Assembly (NCBI GenBank): GCA_028287115.1 | Contig: JAQBQF010000204.1 | Coordinates: 1-64,000 of the forward strand | From: Myxococcales bacterium | Lineage (GTDB): Bacteria > Myxococcota_A > Polyangia > Haliangiales > Haliangiaceae | DNA length: 64,000 nucleotides | Direction of reading: 5' to 3' | In this document: piece by piece, positions 29,301 to 38,025 of the stretch | Position numbering within the stretch: the stretch's first letter is position 1 | How the letters are laid out: each line of letters starts with the position of its first letter | Notes under the pieces: generated by a model | Seen by the model: only the letters and a program-made list of their open reading frames with translations | What the model was told of the DNA's origin: nothing | Databases searched by the model: none | Translations under genes and position numbers: made by a program

Positions 29301-31598
29301 ATCCCGGGGTTCGGCTCGTACGCCTTCAACGTCAGCTTCGCGCCGACGATGGCCGGCAAGGCCCCCGACGGTCAGATGATGATCATGAACACGGACAACG
29401 GCATGCCGCTGGTCGTGGTCGCGCTGCAAGGCAATGGCATCAACCGCAGCGTCGAGATGGGGCCGCCGATCGATCTCGGCTACACCGGCATCGGGATTCC
29501 GGTCGATCTGTCGCAGGTCCCGAACGCGGAGCTCCTGCATGTCACGAACATGGACTCGACGACATTCAAGATCCACGCGCTCACGATCGACGGTAGCTCT
29601 GCGTTCTCCGTGATCAACGCCCCCACGGCCGACACCGATCTCGGACCGAGCACCACCCAACATTTCGACATTCGCTTCGATCCCACGTCGGAAGGTGACT
29701 TCGAGGGCACGGCGACGCTGTTCCTCGACATGGATCCGATCGGCCAAGCATCGGTCCCGATCAAAGGTCACGCGGTGTTCGTCGATGCACACGGTGGAGG
29801 CGGTTGCTCGACCAGCCGCGGCAGCGGTGGTGGCGCGATCCTCGTGATCGGTGCGCTGCTGCTCGCACGGCGGCGCCGCGGGATCGCTGTGTTGTCCATG
29901 CTCGTCGCGCCGATGGTCGCGCGCGCGGACGAGCCGTCGCGAAATATCGAGCTCTCGATCTTTCATCCGACGCCGGCGACGACCGGCTCGGGGTTTCAGC
30001 TGCAATCGCCGGAGGTCGGCGCAAACGGTGATTGGATCGCGGTCGCGCTGGTCTCGTTCGCATCGCGACCGCTCGTCCTCGGCACGACCGCCAACGAAGA
30101 CATCGCGGTTCGCACGCGGACCACGCTCGAAGTCGGTGGCGCGTATGCGTTCCTCGATCGGTTCGAGGCCGGCGCTCGCATGCCGCTGTACTTTCAGGCG
30201 GGAGACACGATCGATAGCTCGATGATGTTCGGGGTCGCGCCCGCGAGCGGGACGGCGCGCGGCGATCTCACACTCCACGGCAAAGCCAAGCTATCTAGCA
30301 GCGGGATCTTCAACTTCGGCGCAGGCGCTGCACTCACGCTTCCGACCGCGACGAAGGATCAGTTCGCCGGTGTGGCAAGCCCGACGGGCCGGCTGCTCGG
30401 GTTGGCGACCGCGACGCCCAATCCGCGGGTGATCGCTTCGGCGAACCTCGGCTTCGTCGTACGTGCGACCTCGCACTTTGCAAATATCGATCAGGGGAGT
30501 GGCGTCGCCTGGGGCGCCGGGGCCTCGTTCCGCGCGCTCGACGCACTGTGGGCCTCCGCAGAGCTCTTCGGGGAGCTGATTCCGGGTGGGCGCCTCGAGA
30601 AACCGGCCGCAGGCCAAGCGATGGGCAGCTCGTCGGTGTTCTCGACGATCGAGATGCTCGGCGGTCTTCATTACCAGCTAGAGCGCCGGATCAGCCTCGG
30701 GCTTGCCGTCGGTCGCGGCGTCGAAGCCGGTCTCGGCGCACCGGCGCTGCGCGGGATGTTCAGCCTATCGTTCGCGCCGAGTGCCGCGGCGATCGTGCCG
30801 ATGCATCCCGAGCGCGTGCACCAGAGTGGCGACCGCGACGGCGACGGGATCCCGGATGACCTCGACAAGTGTCCCGACGAGGCCGAGGACAAGGACATGT
30901 TCGATGATGCCGATGGTTGCCCGGACCCGGACAACGACGGCGACGGCATTCCCGACGCGCAGGACAAGTGCCCGCTCGACGCCGAGGACAAAGACGGCTT
31001 CCAAGATGACGACGGCTGTCCCGACAAGGACAATGACGGCGACGGCATTCCCGACGCGCAGGACAAGTGCCCGAACGAAGCCGAGGACAAGGACGGCTTC
31101 CAGGATCTCGACGGGTGCCCCGATCCGGATAATGACGGCGACGGCATCCCCGACGCCAAGGACAAGTGCCCGGCGGAGCCCGAGACGATCAACGGGTTCC
31201 AGGATGACGATGGTTGTCCGGATCGCGGCGACTCGCTCGTGATCGTCAGCCCCGATCGCCTGGAGCTCCTCGAGGCGATCTCGTTCAACGGCGCGAAGAT
31301 CGCGAGGTCGAGCTCGAACGTTCTCGGCCAGGTCGGCGCGACGCTGCGAGCCCATGTCGAGATCGTGCGGATCCGGATCACGGTACACGTCCAACCGACG
31401 AGCAACTCCGATCGCGATCAAGAGCTCTCGGAGAAGCGGGCGGCGGCGGTCCGCGATTGGCTCGCCACGTACGGCATCGCGCCATCGCGTCTCGAGGTCC
31501 GCGGGTTCGGCGGCAGCAAGCCGCTCGTGCCAGCCGATCAGCGTGGCTCGTCGGCGATCAACGAGCGGCTCGAGCTGATCATCCTCGAACGCAAGTAA
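26316..31598 (+). CDS. anchor-D repeat protein with internal MYXO-CTERM-like signal, continuing into OmpA/TSP3 protein
   Basis: A single 1760-residue frame from ATG 26316 (GGAG six bases upstream, then a signal peptide ending near RASLAAP). Residues 30-1150: about ten beta-sandwich repeats of the choice-of-anchor-D/ASPM-SPD-2-Hydin type (VTVTNTGTADLTVSNAAL-like). Residues about 1160-1188: GGGGCSTSRGSGGG, a hydrophobic stretch and RRRR, the three parts of a MYXO-CTERM sorting signal, normally the end of a protein. Without a stop the frame continues with a second hydrophobic, signal-peptide-like segment ending MVARADEP, an outer-membrane barrel, four 33-residue TSP3 repeats and an OmpA domain (about 1640-1760). 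Either one polyprotein/fusion, or two genes with a second start at GTG 29889 or ATG 29898. Confidence 0.8.
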   Translation: MIAKRWRGLFVLVVVAAVPRASLAAPSEAPGDFGNVVVKQTAMLPGTISESTMIADVIDLDLTASGCGVFDVTPKTMITVTNATPASITSSFAPIVRGAASCVVTMRDHTTAAALGTFTLTGVGVAPEIAVAPTSKVYGGVRFNDAAPGHTVSQVFTVTNNGDAGKTLTVDLAFSGGQTGDYSITAGPMLPATIAAGANASWTVTFDPVVAGASSTTLRFTSNDPLTPMFDVPLSGTGTNAVIGVSDLTFAAVPVPGSANANISVTNNGAATKGPLTVTSATIMNGNGWFTFNAAPCAGLTTCNYGTPLSVTNTAALVNIKCQPPTNQTGTQMASVVFASDTDDGTDSTAFLSCTANRADVMIDIPMITFPNQMINTTSAATTVTISNIGTNIPLTYSITKAGTNPTQFTVAGTCLTGCSLAAGTSTTIDLAFAPTALLAKSALIRITSNDPDNGTVDISVSGTGVAPHANPMPASITFAATEVGATSAKSVLTVTNTGTADLTVSNAALTAASVDFAITAGVTTMQTIPPNGTATWDIKCSPLSIGAKTGTFQLTSNTDATHGLTADIVTPVTLSCTGNQGILSVVAPSTFNFGGLRVGLTANHTFVLKNTGNVPVTNIGYMLGNTTVGYSVTGPAFPIASLAAGATANVVVQFAPMAGTDGGPVTLTFTGVWGSGATPTMATANIDGDGLTAGYDTSPASPSVLDFGDMRFDTTKLMTYDVIDTDTTAVQILSMNVTPDLAMTGELSLVSYTHGSSTFSCASGCPAVTLNALNDKITVTVKAAPANRVAMLTAHVTVHSDLPTGSDRIVPLAANSITAAIAVTPPTNVLDFGAVDRDLGPVTKTIRIANTGAATLNVGAAVKSGTDVNRFSFSTTNATTVAPLVGTYDVMVTYLPSPVEKPANQYDVAMVTFPLTGLVSGPPTVTIMIQARTIDRHIAVAAVPQFPNTFRNPGTNAPMMPVTVNNTGEAPLDVSAVMVTNGPIWTLLNPNPVTIPGFGSYAFNVSFAPTMAGKAPDGQMMIMNTDNGMPLVVVALQGNGINRSVEMGPPIDLGYTGIGIPVDLSQVPNAELLHVTNMDSTTFKIHALTIDGSSAFSVINAPTADTDLGPSTTQHFDIRFDPTSEGDFEGTATLFLDMDPIGQASVPIKGHAVFVDAHGGGGCSTSRGSGGGAILVIGALLLARRRRGIAVLSMLVAPMVARADEPSRNIELSIFHPTPATTGSGFQLQSPEVGANGDWIAVALVSFASRPLVLGTTANEDIAVRTRTTLEVGGAYAFLDRFEAGARMPLYFQAGDTIDSSMMFGVAPASGTARGDLTLHGKAKLSSSGIFNFGAGAALTLPTATKDQFAGVASPTGRLLGLATATPNPRVIASANLGFVVRATSHFANIDQGSGVAWGAGASFRALDALWASAELFGELIPGGRLEKPAAGQAMGSSSVFSTIEMLGGLHYQLERRISLGLAVGRGVEAGLGAPALRGMFSLSFAPSAAAIVPMHPERVHQSGDRDGDGIPDDLDKCPDEAEDKDMFDDADGCPDPDNDGDGIPDAQDKCPLDAEDKDGFQDDDGCPDKDNDGDGIPDAQDKCPNEAEDKDGFQDLDGCPDPDNDGDGIPDAKDKCPAEPETINGFQDDDGCPDRGDSLVIVSPDRLELLEAISFNGAKIARSSSNVLGQVGATLRAHVEIVRIRITVHVQPTSNSDRDQELSEKRAAAVRDWLATYGIAPSRLEVRGFGGSKPLVPADQRGSSAINERLELIILERK
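30843..31238 (+). repeat. four 99-bp tandem repeats encoding TSP type-3 repeats
   Basis: The unit DGDGIPDAQDKCPxxAEDKD recurs with a 99-bp (33-residue) period from 30843, 30942, 31041 and 31140. Copies two and three are nearly identical at DNA level. The Asp-rich units bind calcium in known TSP3 proteins and commonly link a barrel to an OmpA domain. Confidence 0.9.
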
Positions 31599-31601
31599 CG
31601 T

Positions 31602-33086
31602 TCAGCGCGCGCGCACTTTGAGTCCGGCGCCGGTGCCGACGGCGTCGATCTGCTCGACGAGCATCTTGGCGTCTTTGAGCGGCAACGCTTCGCGAAGCGC
31701 GACCGGCGTCCGCGCGATCAGATCATTGAGCTCGCGCAACGGCTTGCCGGTGAGCTCGCGCAAGGCGCGAAGCAGCAGGATCGGGGAATCCCCGGGCGCG
31801 ACCAGCACGACGTCATAGAGCTGCTTGACGGCGCCGGACTTCTCCGCGGTCGCGGCGATCTGCTCGGTGCTCGCGATCACGACCTCGTTGATCTTGTCCT
31901 GCGCGATCGTGCGGCCGTGCTCGATGCTGTCGCGCAGCTGCTGGTACGACGCGCGCATCCGCTCATCGCCTTGCTCCTCGGCGAGCCGGATCAGGAGCTC
32001 GACGTGCTCGATGCTCTCTTCCTTCGCGTCGCGGCGCTGCGCATCGGCGAGCTCGTCGACGACCCGCGCGATCTGTGCGCGCCGATAGACCCCGCTGATC
32101 TCGGCATCGGCCTCGCGTGCGTAGTGACTGGTTCCAACCGACAGCGCGATCTGCTGCGTCTGATCGCGGAGTCCGAGTGCCGGCACATCGAACGTGAGCG
32201 TGGCGCGAGCGACCTCGACGGCGTTCGGCTGGACGACGAGCGAGAGCAGAAACGCGGTCGTCTGAGCGCGCTCGACATTGCCGACGCGGATCTCGACCTG
32301 TCGCAACGCCGCCGCCGTGAGATCGCCGACGAACGCCTGTCGCGGGCGAGTCTTGTACAGCGGGCCCGCACGGACGCCATCGCCGAGTGTCACGACCAGC
32401 TGCGCGTTGGTCGCGATGAACGTCTCGATCCGCGCGATCAAGTCGCCGAACGTGGTCGCGAGCTTGTCGAGGTCGCTCTGACCGAACACCGCGCCGTTCG
32501 ACGGGGTCACCAGCTTCATCAGCTGGTCGGCTTCATAGTCGTTACCGATGCCGACTGCGAACAACTGAATGCCGAGCTCGGTCGCGCGCACCGCGTGCGC
32601 GAGCGCGTCTTTCGGGTCATCCGCCGCGCCGTCGGACAGCAGGACCAGCACCTTGGCGTCGGCGACAAAGCGCTGGACGATATCCGCGCCGGATCGGATG
32701 CCGCTGCCGAGGCTGGTGTTACCGCCGACGAAGTCGCGCAGCTTGGCGATCTTCGCTTTGAGGACGTCGCGGCCCGCCGCGGTCGCCTGTGCGTTATCGA
32801 CGAGCACGCGCGAGCTCGATGCGAATACGACGAGCGAGATCCGGTGGCGCTCGTCGAGCGTATCGACGATTCGCTCCGCGGCAGCGATCGCCGCTTCGCA
32901 CTTCTCGCCGGCCATCGAGCCGCTGCCGTCGAACACCAAGCACAGGTTCGTCACGAGCGAGCGCTTGGCCGGCAAGAGCTCCTGCGTGGCGCGCACCTTC
33001 AGGTAGCAGCGAAGCTCGCTCACGATCCCGGGCGGGATCGCTGAAACGTCGAGCTTGGCTTCGAGCTCGAGCACGGGCGCGGTCAT
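31602..33086 (-). CDS. VWA-domain protein with C-terminal bL12-CTD-like domain
   Basis: 494 residues, no signal peptide. A VWA domain occupies about 40-235: LCLVFDGSGSMAGEK is the MIDAS DxSxS motif and LLSDGAADD the distal Asp. A middle region (about 240-410) is beta-strand then charged helices. Residues 423-494 resemble the C-terminal domain of ribosomal protein bL12: YDVVLVAPGDSPILLLRALR, ELTGKPLRELNDLIARTP and a final GLKVRA strand. The upstream gene ends in the same kind of domain, with only 2 bp between the two, so they probably form an operon and share a partner. The 3' end meets the OmpA gene. Confidence 0.82.
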   Translation of the reverse strand: MTAPVLELEAKLDVSAIPPGIVSELRCYLKVRATQELLPAKRSLVTNLCLVFDGSGSMAGEKCEAAIAAAERIVDTLDERHRISLVVFASSSRVLVDNAQATAAGRDVLKAKIAKLRDFVGGNTSLGSGIRSGADIVQRFVADAKVLVLLSDGAADDPKDALAHAVRATELGIQLFAVGIGNDYEADQLMKLVTPSNGAVFGQSDLDKLATTFGDLIARIETFIATNAQLVVTLGDGVRAGPLYKTRPRQAFVGDLTAAALRQVEIRVGNVERAQTTAFLLSLVVQPNAVEVARATLTFDVPALGLRDQTQQIALSVGTSHYAREADAEISGVYRRAQIARVVDELADAQRRDAKEESIEHVELLIRLAEEQGDERMRASYQQLRDSIEHGRTIAQDKINEVVIASTEQIAATAEKSGAVKQLYDVVLVAPGDSPILLLRALRELTGKPLRELNDLIARTPVALREALPLKDAKMLVEQIDAVGTGAGLKVRAR

Positions 33087-33088
33087 CG

Positions 33089-34447
33089 TCAGCTCGTCCG
33101 GATCTCGACGATGCCACCCGAGGTCTCGAGCCTGCGCTTCACGAGCTCGGCTTCCTTGCGGTCCGAGGTCGTCTTGAGCACGCGGGGCGTTTTCTCGACG
33201 AGCTCCTTGGCGTCTTTGATGTTCGCGCCCATCAGGTCGCGGACTTCACGCACGATCTCGATCAGACGATCGCCCGGCGCCAGCAGCACGATCTCGAACT
33301 TCGTCGCCACGGGAGCGAGCGCCTTCTTGACGAGCTCGCTCCAGCTCGTGCGACATCCGAGCTCCGCAAGCACGGCCGCAACTCCGAAGCGCACGCGGAG
33401 TAACAGCAAGGCGTCCGAGCCGATGTCCACAGCCGCGCGATGTGCAGCGGCCCGGTCGTCCGCTTCGAACACGAGACGCGCACGCGCTGCATTGAAAGTG
33501 CGAGTGCAACCATGATCGACGATCGCGAGATGTCCGTCCGGCGTGATGAGGTAATTGCCGGGATGCGGATCGCCGGCGAGCACGTTCCAGCGCAGCGCCG
33601 AGCCGACGTAAAAAGCCACGAGCGCCTCGCCGATCTTGTCGCGCTGGTCTTGGGTCGGGTTCGTCGCGAGCCAATCGCCGAGGTGGCGGCCGGAGATGAA
33701 GCTCGTGACGAGCACGTGCGCCGTGCAGTACCTCGCGTGCACGTCGGGGATCGTGATCACTTCGTGATCCGCGTAACGCGCGCCGAGCTCGGCTTGATGG
33801 CGAGCCTCGGCGGGATAGTCACATTCCTCGAGAGCGCGAGCCTTCGCTTCGCGGAGGAAGCTCTCGACGTGCGCGGTCGGATAGAGCCAACCGGCGAGAC
33901 GGCCGGCGACCGATGCGGGACCGAAGTCGGCCTTGATCGCGTTCGCGATGCCCGGGTACTGAACCTTGACGGCGATCGGCGTGCCGTCGGGGAGCCGCGC
34001 ACGATGGACCTGGCCGATCGATGCAGACGCCAGCGGCTCCGGATCGAGCGACTCGATGATCTGTGCGGCAGCCGCACCGAGATCTGCGCGAAGAATCTTC
34101 GTGACCCGCGATACGGGCATTGGTTGAGAGTGCGTTTGCAGCGCCGCGAGCGCAGCGCGCACGTCTTCGGGCAGCGTCGAATCACAGTAGGACATGTGCT
34201 GGCCGAGCTTCATCGCAACGCCCTTGAGCTTTCCAAGCGAAGCGACGATCCTGTGCAGAGACTCGAGCTCACCGTCGGTGCGCGGACGCTGGCGCAGCTT
34301 CACGAGCAGTGCGAGCACGCCACCGCGCATCGACGTCGCGGCCATGCTCGGCACGCGCGTGAAGAGCGAAGTCGAGATGTCGGCATGCGACCGCGCCAGT
34401 CGCACCACCGTCTCTCGTCTTCGGTGTTCTCGCGTATTGTGGTCCAT
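33089..34447 (-). CDS. ABC1/UbiB-type atypical kinase with C-terminal bL12-CTD-like domain
   Basis: 452 residues. The ABC1/AarF/UbiB core is clear: KGVAMKLGQHMS (KxGQ motif), LASASIGQVHRARL loop, IAVKVQYPG (Lys), EECDYPAEARH, DPHPGNYLI (catalytic) and VDHG in place of DFG. Residues 382-452 match the bL12 C-terminal domain: KFEIVLLAPGDRLIEIVREV, IKDAKELVEKTPRVLK, EAELVKRRLETSGG and VEIRTS. UbiB-like ATPases act in quinone/lipid metabolism at membranes; the bL12-like tail is not part of the known family and suggests recruitment to the translation machinery or to a shared partner (inference). The start is uncertain; only 20 bp separate it from the divergent operon. Confidence 0.85.
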   Translation of the reverse strand: MDHNTREHRRRETVVRLARSHADISTSLFTRVPSMAATSMRGGVLALLVKLRQRPRTDGELESLHRIVASLGKLKGVAMKLGQHMSYCDSTLPEDVRAALAALQTHSQPMPVSRVTKILRADLGAAAAQIIESLDPEPLASASIGQVHRARLPDGTPIAVKVQYPGIANAIKADFGPASVAGRLAGWLYPTAHVESFLREAKARALEECDYPAEARHQAELGARYADHEVITIPDVHARYCTAHVLVTSFISGRHLGDWLATNPTQDQRDKIGEALVAFYVGSALRWNVLAGDPHPGNYLITPDGHLAIVDHGCTRTFNAARARLVFEADDRAAAHRAAVDIGSDALLLLRVRFGVAAVLAELGCRTSWSELVKKALAPVATKFEIVLLAPGDRLIEIVREVRDLMGANIKDAKELVEKTPRVLKTTSDRKEAELVKRRLETSGGIVEIRTS

Positions 34448-34467
34448 GGAATTCTAAGTACCATGCG

Positions 34468-36627
34468 ATGGTGGGGGCTTGCTCGTCGCTCGCCGTCGCA
34501 GTATTCGTGCCCTCCGTCGCACTCGCGGCGCCCTCGGCAGGATCGGCGGCATCGCACGATACGACGCATGTTGCGGCGAACGTCGTCATCGATCTGACGC
34601 CGGCGCCGGGCATCCCTGCGTGGTTCGCGCGTGGCTTCGAAGAGACGATCGCGCGGGAGCTCGCGGGGTTCGAGCGCCTTGGCACGGTGGCCAAGCAGGA
34701 CGTCGCGCTCGGGAGTTGCGGCGCAGACCGCGCGTGCCGGCTGCGCGCTTATCGCGCCGCGGATATCGACATCGTGTTGTTCGGCTCGGTCGCGGACGAC
34801 ACGATCGCGTACGAGCTGTATCAAACGTGGACACCGGCGCGCCTCGAGACCGGCGAGATCGACGTCGGGAAGACGGAGAGCATCGTCGGGCTCGAACACT
34901 CGACACGACGCGTGTTTCACGTCGTGCTCAAGCACGGCGGTCTCCTCGATCAAAAGCCCTACATGCTCGAGCGCGAAGCCGCCGCGAGCACGACTGCCAC
35001 GGCGTGGACCACCAAGCAGATCGCGATCGGGATTTGCTTGCTCGCATTCCTCGCGCTCCCGTTCGTGCTCGCGCTGCTTGGCGGCGAGGCGCCGAAGCGG
35101 CTCGCCGCGATGCGCTCGGCGCGACGCGTGCTGTTCGTGATCGCGGTCGCGATCGTGATGGCCGTCGTCCTCGATCCGCGGCGGATCGGTGAGCTGGTCG
35201 GCGCATCCGGATGGCTCGTCGCCGGGATCGGTGGACTTGGCTGGGGCGCGTTCCTCGTGTTCCTCGTCCGGACGGCGTTCCCACCACTCGACGGGCTCGA
35301 GCGCGTCCCGCACGGTGAGCTCGTCCGGATCCTCGCGACCTGGTGCATTGCTGCGCTCGAGCGACTCGCGATGCTCGCGATCGCGTACGCGCCCGTCGTG
35401 TCGCTCGTCGTGTGGCTCGGCGCATCGATCGCGATTCCAGCGCGCTGGGTCTACCTGGTGATCGCGCCCGCGGTGGTGTGGCTGGCGCAGCTGTGGTTCG
35501 CATCGTGGGTCGAGTGCCTTGCGCTCCGGCTCGATCGACGGCTCGTCGAGGGCGTGGCCTCGCAAGACAATCCGTGGTCGCGCGAGATCACCGACTATCT
35601 GATGGGCTACGTGCGGCGCACCGGCTGGGATCTCGATCCCGAGCTGCTCGCGAGATCGATCTTTCTTCCCGGCAAGAACATCGGTGGCGTGGTGACCTAC
35701 GGCGGAGGTCCTACGCGCGCGCGCATCGTCGTCGATCGCGAGCTGCTCGTGATGGCGATGGGGCCGCTACTCGAAGACAAGCCCGACGACGCACCTGCGC
35801 ATTGGCCGGACTGGACGGTCGCGACGATCGGTCCGCGTCCTGGCCTCAAGTTGGCGAGCACGGTGCCGGTGCCGCGCGCTCGCAAGCAACGCGCGGCGTA
35901 TCCCGGCATGCAGCGCAAACCGCTCGGGCAGGCGGCGACGTTGCTCGGCTACACGATGCCCGCCCCGGGCCAGCTCGTGCCGCTGATCTCCGATAACCCG
36001 GAGGATCTCGCGATCGTCCGCCAGCTCCTGTCCGAACACTATCCGTGGTTCGCACCGGATCCCGACGAGGAATACGACGCGACCGATCCGACCGATAAGG
36101 ATCTCCTGTTCGGCGCCCTCGTCCACGCGCTCGGCACGGTGCGCCGCAACGAGACCCAGCTGTCGACACTCAAGCTCTCACTCGGCACGCGCGTCGCACG
36201 ATGGTCGTCGGGCGTGCGCGCGCGACTGGCCGACAGCTACGCCGCGCTCAACTTCGCGCGCCATCATCTGATCCAGTACCTCTATTACTCCTGGACCAAG
36301 AAGACCGACCTGCTGACCGCGCGCGCACGTCCCGTCCGCCTTCACGAGGTCTCGACACAGATTCTCCGTGAGGTCTCCGAGCCGAAGGCGAATCCTTCGA
36401 GAGCGATCGCCGCTCGACTCGCGTGGCTCTCGCAGTTCTTCGCCGAACCGATCACCGATCGACGCAGCGTCCTCGTGCGCCGAGTCGCAGCGGGAGCCGT
36501 GCTCGCGGCGCTCCTCATCGCCGCCGGGATCGCGGTGAAGCGGTCGATCGAATACCACCCGATCTACCTCGAGCGAATGCATGCCCAAGAGAAAGGCCCT
36601 GTGAATGGCGAAACCAAAAAAAGGTAA
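34468..36627 (+). CDS. large multi-span membrane protein heading motor operon
   Basis: 719 residues: a signal peptide (ending near VALAAP), a 160-residue extracytoplasmic domain with two Cys (GSCGADRACRLRAY), four to five membrane segments between 185 and 350, a long cytoplasmic part (about 360-660) and a last membrane helix near 675. The first domain resembles the Cys-containing adhesion/PEGA-linked sensors of myxobacteria only vaguely. Not recognised. It heads six same-strand genes and overlaps the MotA-like gene by 23 bp. Probably a structural or sensor partner of the ion channel (inference). Confidence 0.75.
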   Translation: MVGACSSLAVAVFVPSVALAAPSAGSAASHDTTHVAANVVIDLTPAPGIPAWFARGFEETIARELAGFERLGTVAKQDVALGSCGADRACRLRAYRAADIDIVLFGSVADDTIAYELYQTWTPARLETGEIDVGKTESIVGLEHSTRRVFHVVLKHGGLLDQKPYMLEREAAASTTATAWTTKQIAIGICLLAFLALPFVLALLGGEAPKRLAAMRSARRVLFVIAVAIVMAVVLDPRRIGELVGASGWLVAGIGGLGWGAFLVFLVRTAFPPLDGLERVPHGELVRILATWCIAALERLAMLAIAYAPVVSLVVWLGASIAIPARWVYLVIAPAVVWLAQLWFASWVECLALRLDRRLVEGVASQDNPWSREITDYLMGYVRRTGWDLDPELLARSIFLPGKNIGGVVTYGGGPTRARIVVDRELLVMAMGPLLEDKPDDAPAHWPDWTVATIGPRPGLKLASTVPVPRARKQRAAYPGMQRKPLGQAATLLGYTMPAPGQLVPLISDNPEDLAIVRQLLSEHYPWFAPDPDEEYDATDPTDKDLLFGALVHALGTVRRNETQLSTLKLSLGTRVARWSSGVRARLADSYAALNFARHHLIQYLYYSWTKKTDLLTARARPVRLHEVSTQILREVSEPKANPSRAIAARLAWLSQFFAEPITDRRSVLVRRVAAGAVLAALLIAAGIAVKRSIEYHPIYLERMHAQEKGPVNGETKKR

Positions 36628-37432
36628 TGCGAACGAGTCCTCGGCGCTGTTCATGCCGACGGTCAGTAAAGCGACCCTCGCCATCAACAAAGCCTCCGCC
36701 GGCGCCGGCGTGCTCGGGCTCGTGGGGTTCGCGGCGCTGTTCATCGTCGCATGCGTGTTCTTCGTCACCGAGAACTACTTCATCGCGATGGTGATCATGT
36801 CGTGCGCGCTGCTCGTCTACGTGACGGGCGCCGAGCTCGCGAAGCTGTTCCTGACCTCGTTCACGATCTTCTTCTCGAGCAAGCACGTGATCCCCGCCGC
36901 CGCGTATCTCCAGGACACGCTCGTGCCACTGCGCAGCATCCTGATGATCCGCCGTGACGCGGAGGGCAACGTCAAAGCAGGGCCCCTCGTCTCGGGCATG
37001 ACGGTCAAGCTCCCCGACAATCCGCTCGTCCGCGATATCCAGACGCTGCTCGAGAAGAACCCCGACGTCGAGTACGCGGAGTACATCGCGCACGAGTACT
37101 ACGTGCAGTGCCACGAGCTCTACGATCATTCGAGCTCGCACCTCGAATTCGTCGCGACCGCGATGCCGATGTTTGGCCTGATCGCGACGATCATCGGCCT
37201 GATCGGCATGTTCGAAGGCCTGGGTGCCGAGGTCACGGTCGAGTTCTTGTCGCCGCAGCTCGCGCTCGCGCTCAAGTGCACGCTGTACGGCGTCCTCCTC
37301 GCGTGCGCGTACAAGATCATCGCGTCGCGCTTCGATCAGCGCCTGAAGACGCTCGACTACGACTTCGAGACGTTCTGCCGCGCGCTGCAAGTCCTGGTCG
37401 ACAACAAGGCCGTGATCGAGGTGCGGTCGTGA
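36605..37432 (+). CDS. MotA/ExbB-type proton-channel subunit
   Basis: 275 residues with four predicted membrane helices: two near 37-85 and two near 185-245, arranged as in MotA. The second pair (MPMFGLIATIIGLIGMFEGL and LKCTLYGVLLACAYKIIASR) matches the pore-forming helices of MotA/TolQ/ExbB. The following gene encodes the MotB partner with overlapping codons. The ATG at 36605 lies inside the end of the preceding gene and is followed by a run of seven A. No flagellar genes were recognised anywhere in the window. Confidence 0.84.
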   Translation: MAKPKKGNANESSALFMPTVSKATLAINKASAGAGVLGLVGFAALFIVACVFFVTENYFIAMVIMSCALLVYVTGAELAKLFLTSFTIFFSSKHVIPAAAYLQDTLVPLRSILMIRRDAEGNVKAGPLVSGMTVKLPDNPLVRDIQTLLEKNPDVEYAEYIAHEYYVQCHELYDHSSSHLEFVATAMPMFGLIATIIGLIGMFEGLGAEVTVEFLSPQLALALKCTLYGVLLACAYKIIASRFDQRLKTLDYDFETFCRALQVLVDNKAVIEVRS

Positions 37433-38025
37433 AGTACGTCATCCGGCGCCAGAAGGCGAAGTTCGACGTGTGGCCGGTCGTCTACATCGATCTGATGACG
37501 CAGATCATGATGTTCTTCGTGATCCTGTGGTCGATCAGCCAGATGCAGGCGAAGAAGCACGGCGCCAGCAAGACGGTCGGCGACACGACGGAGCATGTCG
37601 TCTCGTTGCCGGGTGACGTGCTGTTCCCCTCGGGCAAGACCAAGTTGACGTCGCAGGGCGAAGAGGTGTTCGCGAGACTGTTCAAGGACGATACCGGCGA
37701 GGTGCTGACGTTCGAGACCGGCGGTCTCACCAAGCGCGTGCTCGTGATTCACGGTCACACCGACAGCGACGGCAAGAAAGACGAGAACTACGTGCTCGGC
37801 TTCCAGCGCGCGCTGACCGTCTACAAGGAGATCCAGAAGTACGGGCCGGAGATCGCCGATCACGCGGTGCTGTGCACGCACGCCGACAACACGCCGGTCA
37901 AAGAAGTGCCGCTGTTCACCGGCACGCTGACGCCCGCCCAGGCGCAGGCACTGTCTGAAGCCAAGTCGAAGAACCGTCGCATCACGATCGAGGACCAGGT
38001 CAACAGCGTGGTGAAGGACGAATGA
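37429..38025 (+). CDS. MotB-type stator protein with OmpA-like domain
   Basis: GTG 37429 forms a GTGA overlap with the MotA-like stop; 198 residues. The single membrane helix YIDLMTQIMMFFVILWS carries the conserved channel Asp of MotB (AxxDFMT equivalent). The periplasmic part (about 60-190) is OmpA-like (VLVIHGHTDSDGKKDENYVLG, ALTVYKEI, SKNRRITI) and would grip peptidoglycan. Together with the preceding gene it makes a complete ion-driven stator unit. Confidence 0.86.
   Translation: MKYVIRRQKAKFDVWPVVYIDLMTQIMMFFVILWSISQMQAKKHGASKTVGDTTEHVVSLPGDVLFPSGKTKLTSQGEEVFARLFKDDTGEVLTFETGGLTKRVLVIHGHTDSDGKKDENYVLGFQRALTVYKEIQKYGPEIADHAVLCTHADNTPVKEVPLFTGTLTPAQAQALSEAKSKNRRITIEDQVNSVVKDE

Noticed and set aside
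26616..30278. 1220-residue open frame antisense to the anchor-D repeat gene
   Set aside because: It is Arg/His/Asp-rich without domains, the usual shadow of a GC-rich coding strand.
29889..31598. Separate OmpA/TSP3 gene starting at GTG 29889 or ATG 29898
   Set aside because: Plausible because a signal-like segment follows, but no convincing ribosome-binding site is present and the frame is continuous; kept as an alternative within the main entry.
36605..38025. Zorya-type phage defence (ZorA/ZorB)
   Set aside because: A MotA/MotB pair is present, but the MotA-like protein lacks the long C-terminal coiled tail and no helicase/nuclease or other Zorya effector gene is in the operon.
36605..38025. 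Flagellar stator operon
   Set aside because: No flagellar structural or regulatory gene occurs in the window and the neighbours are unrelated to flagella.
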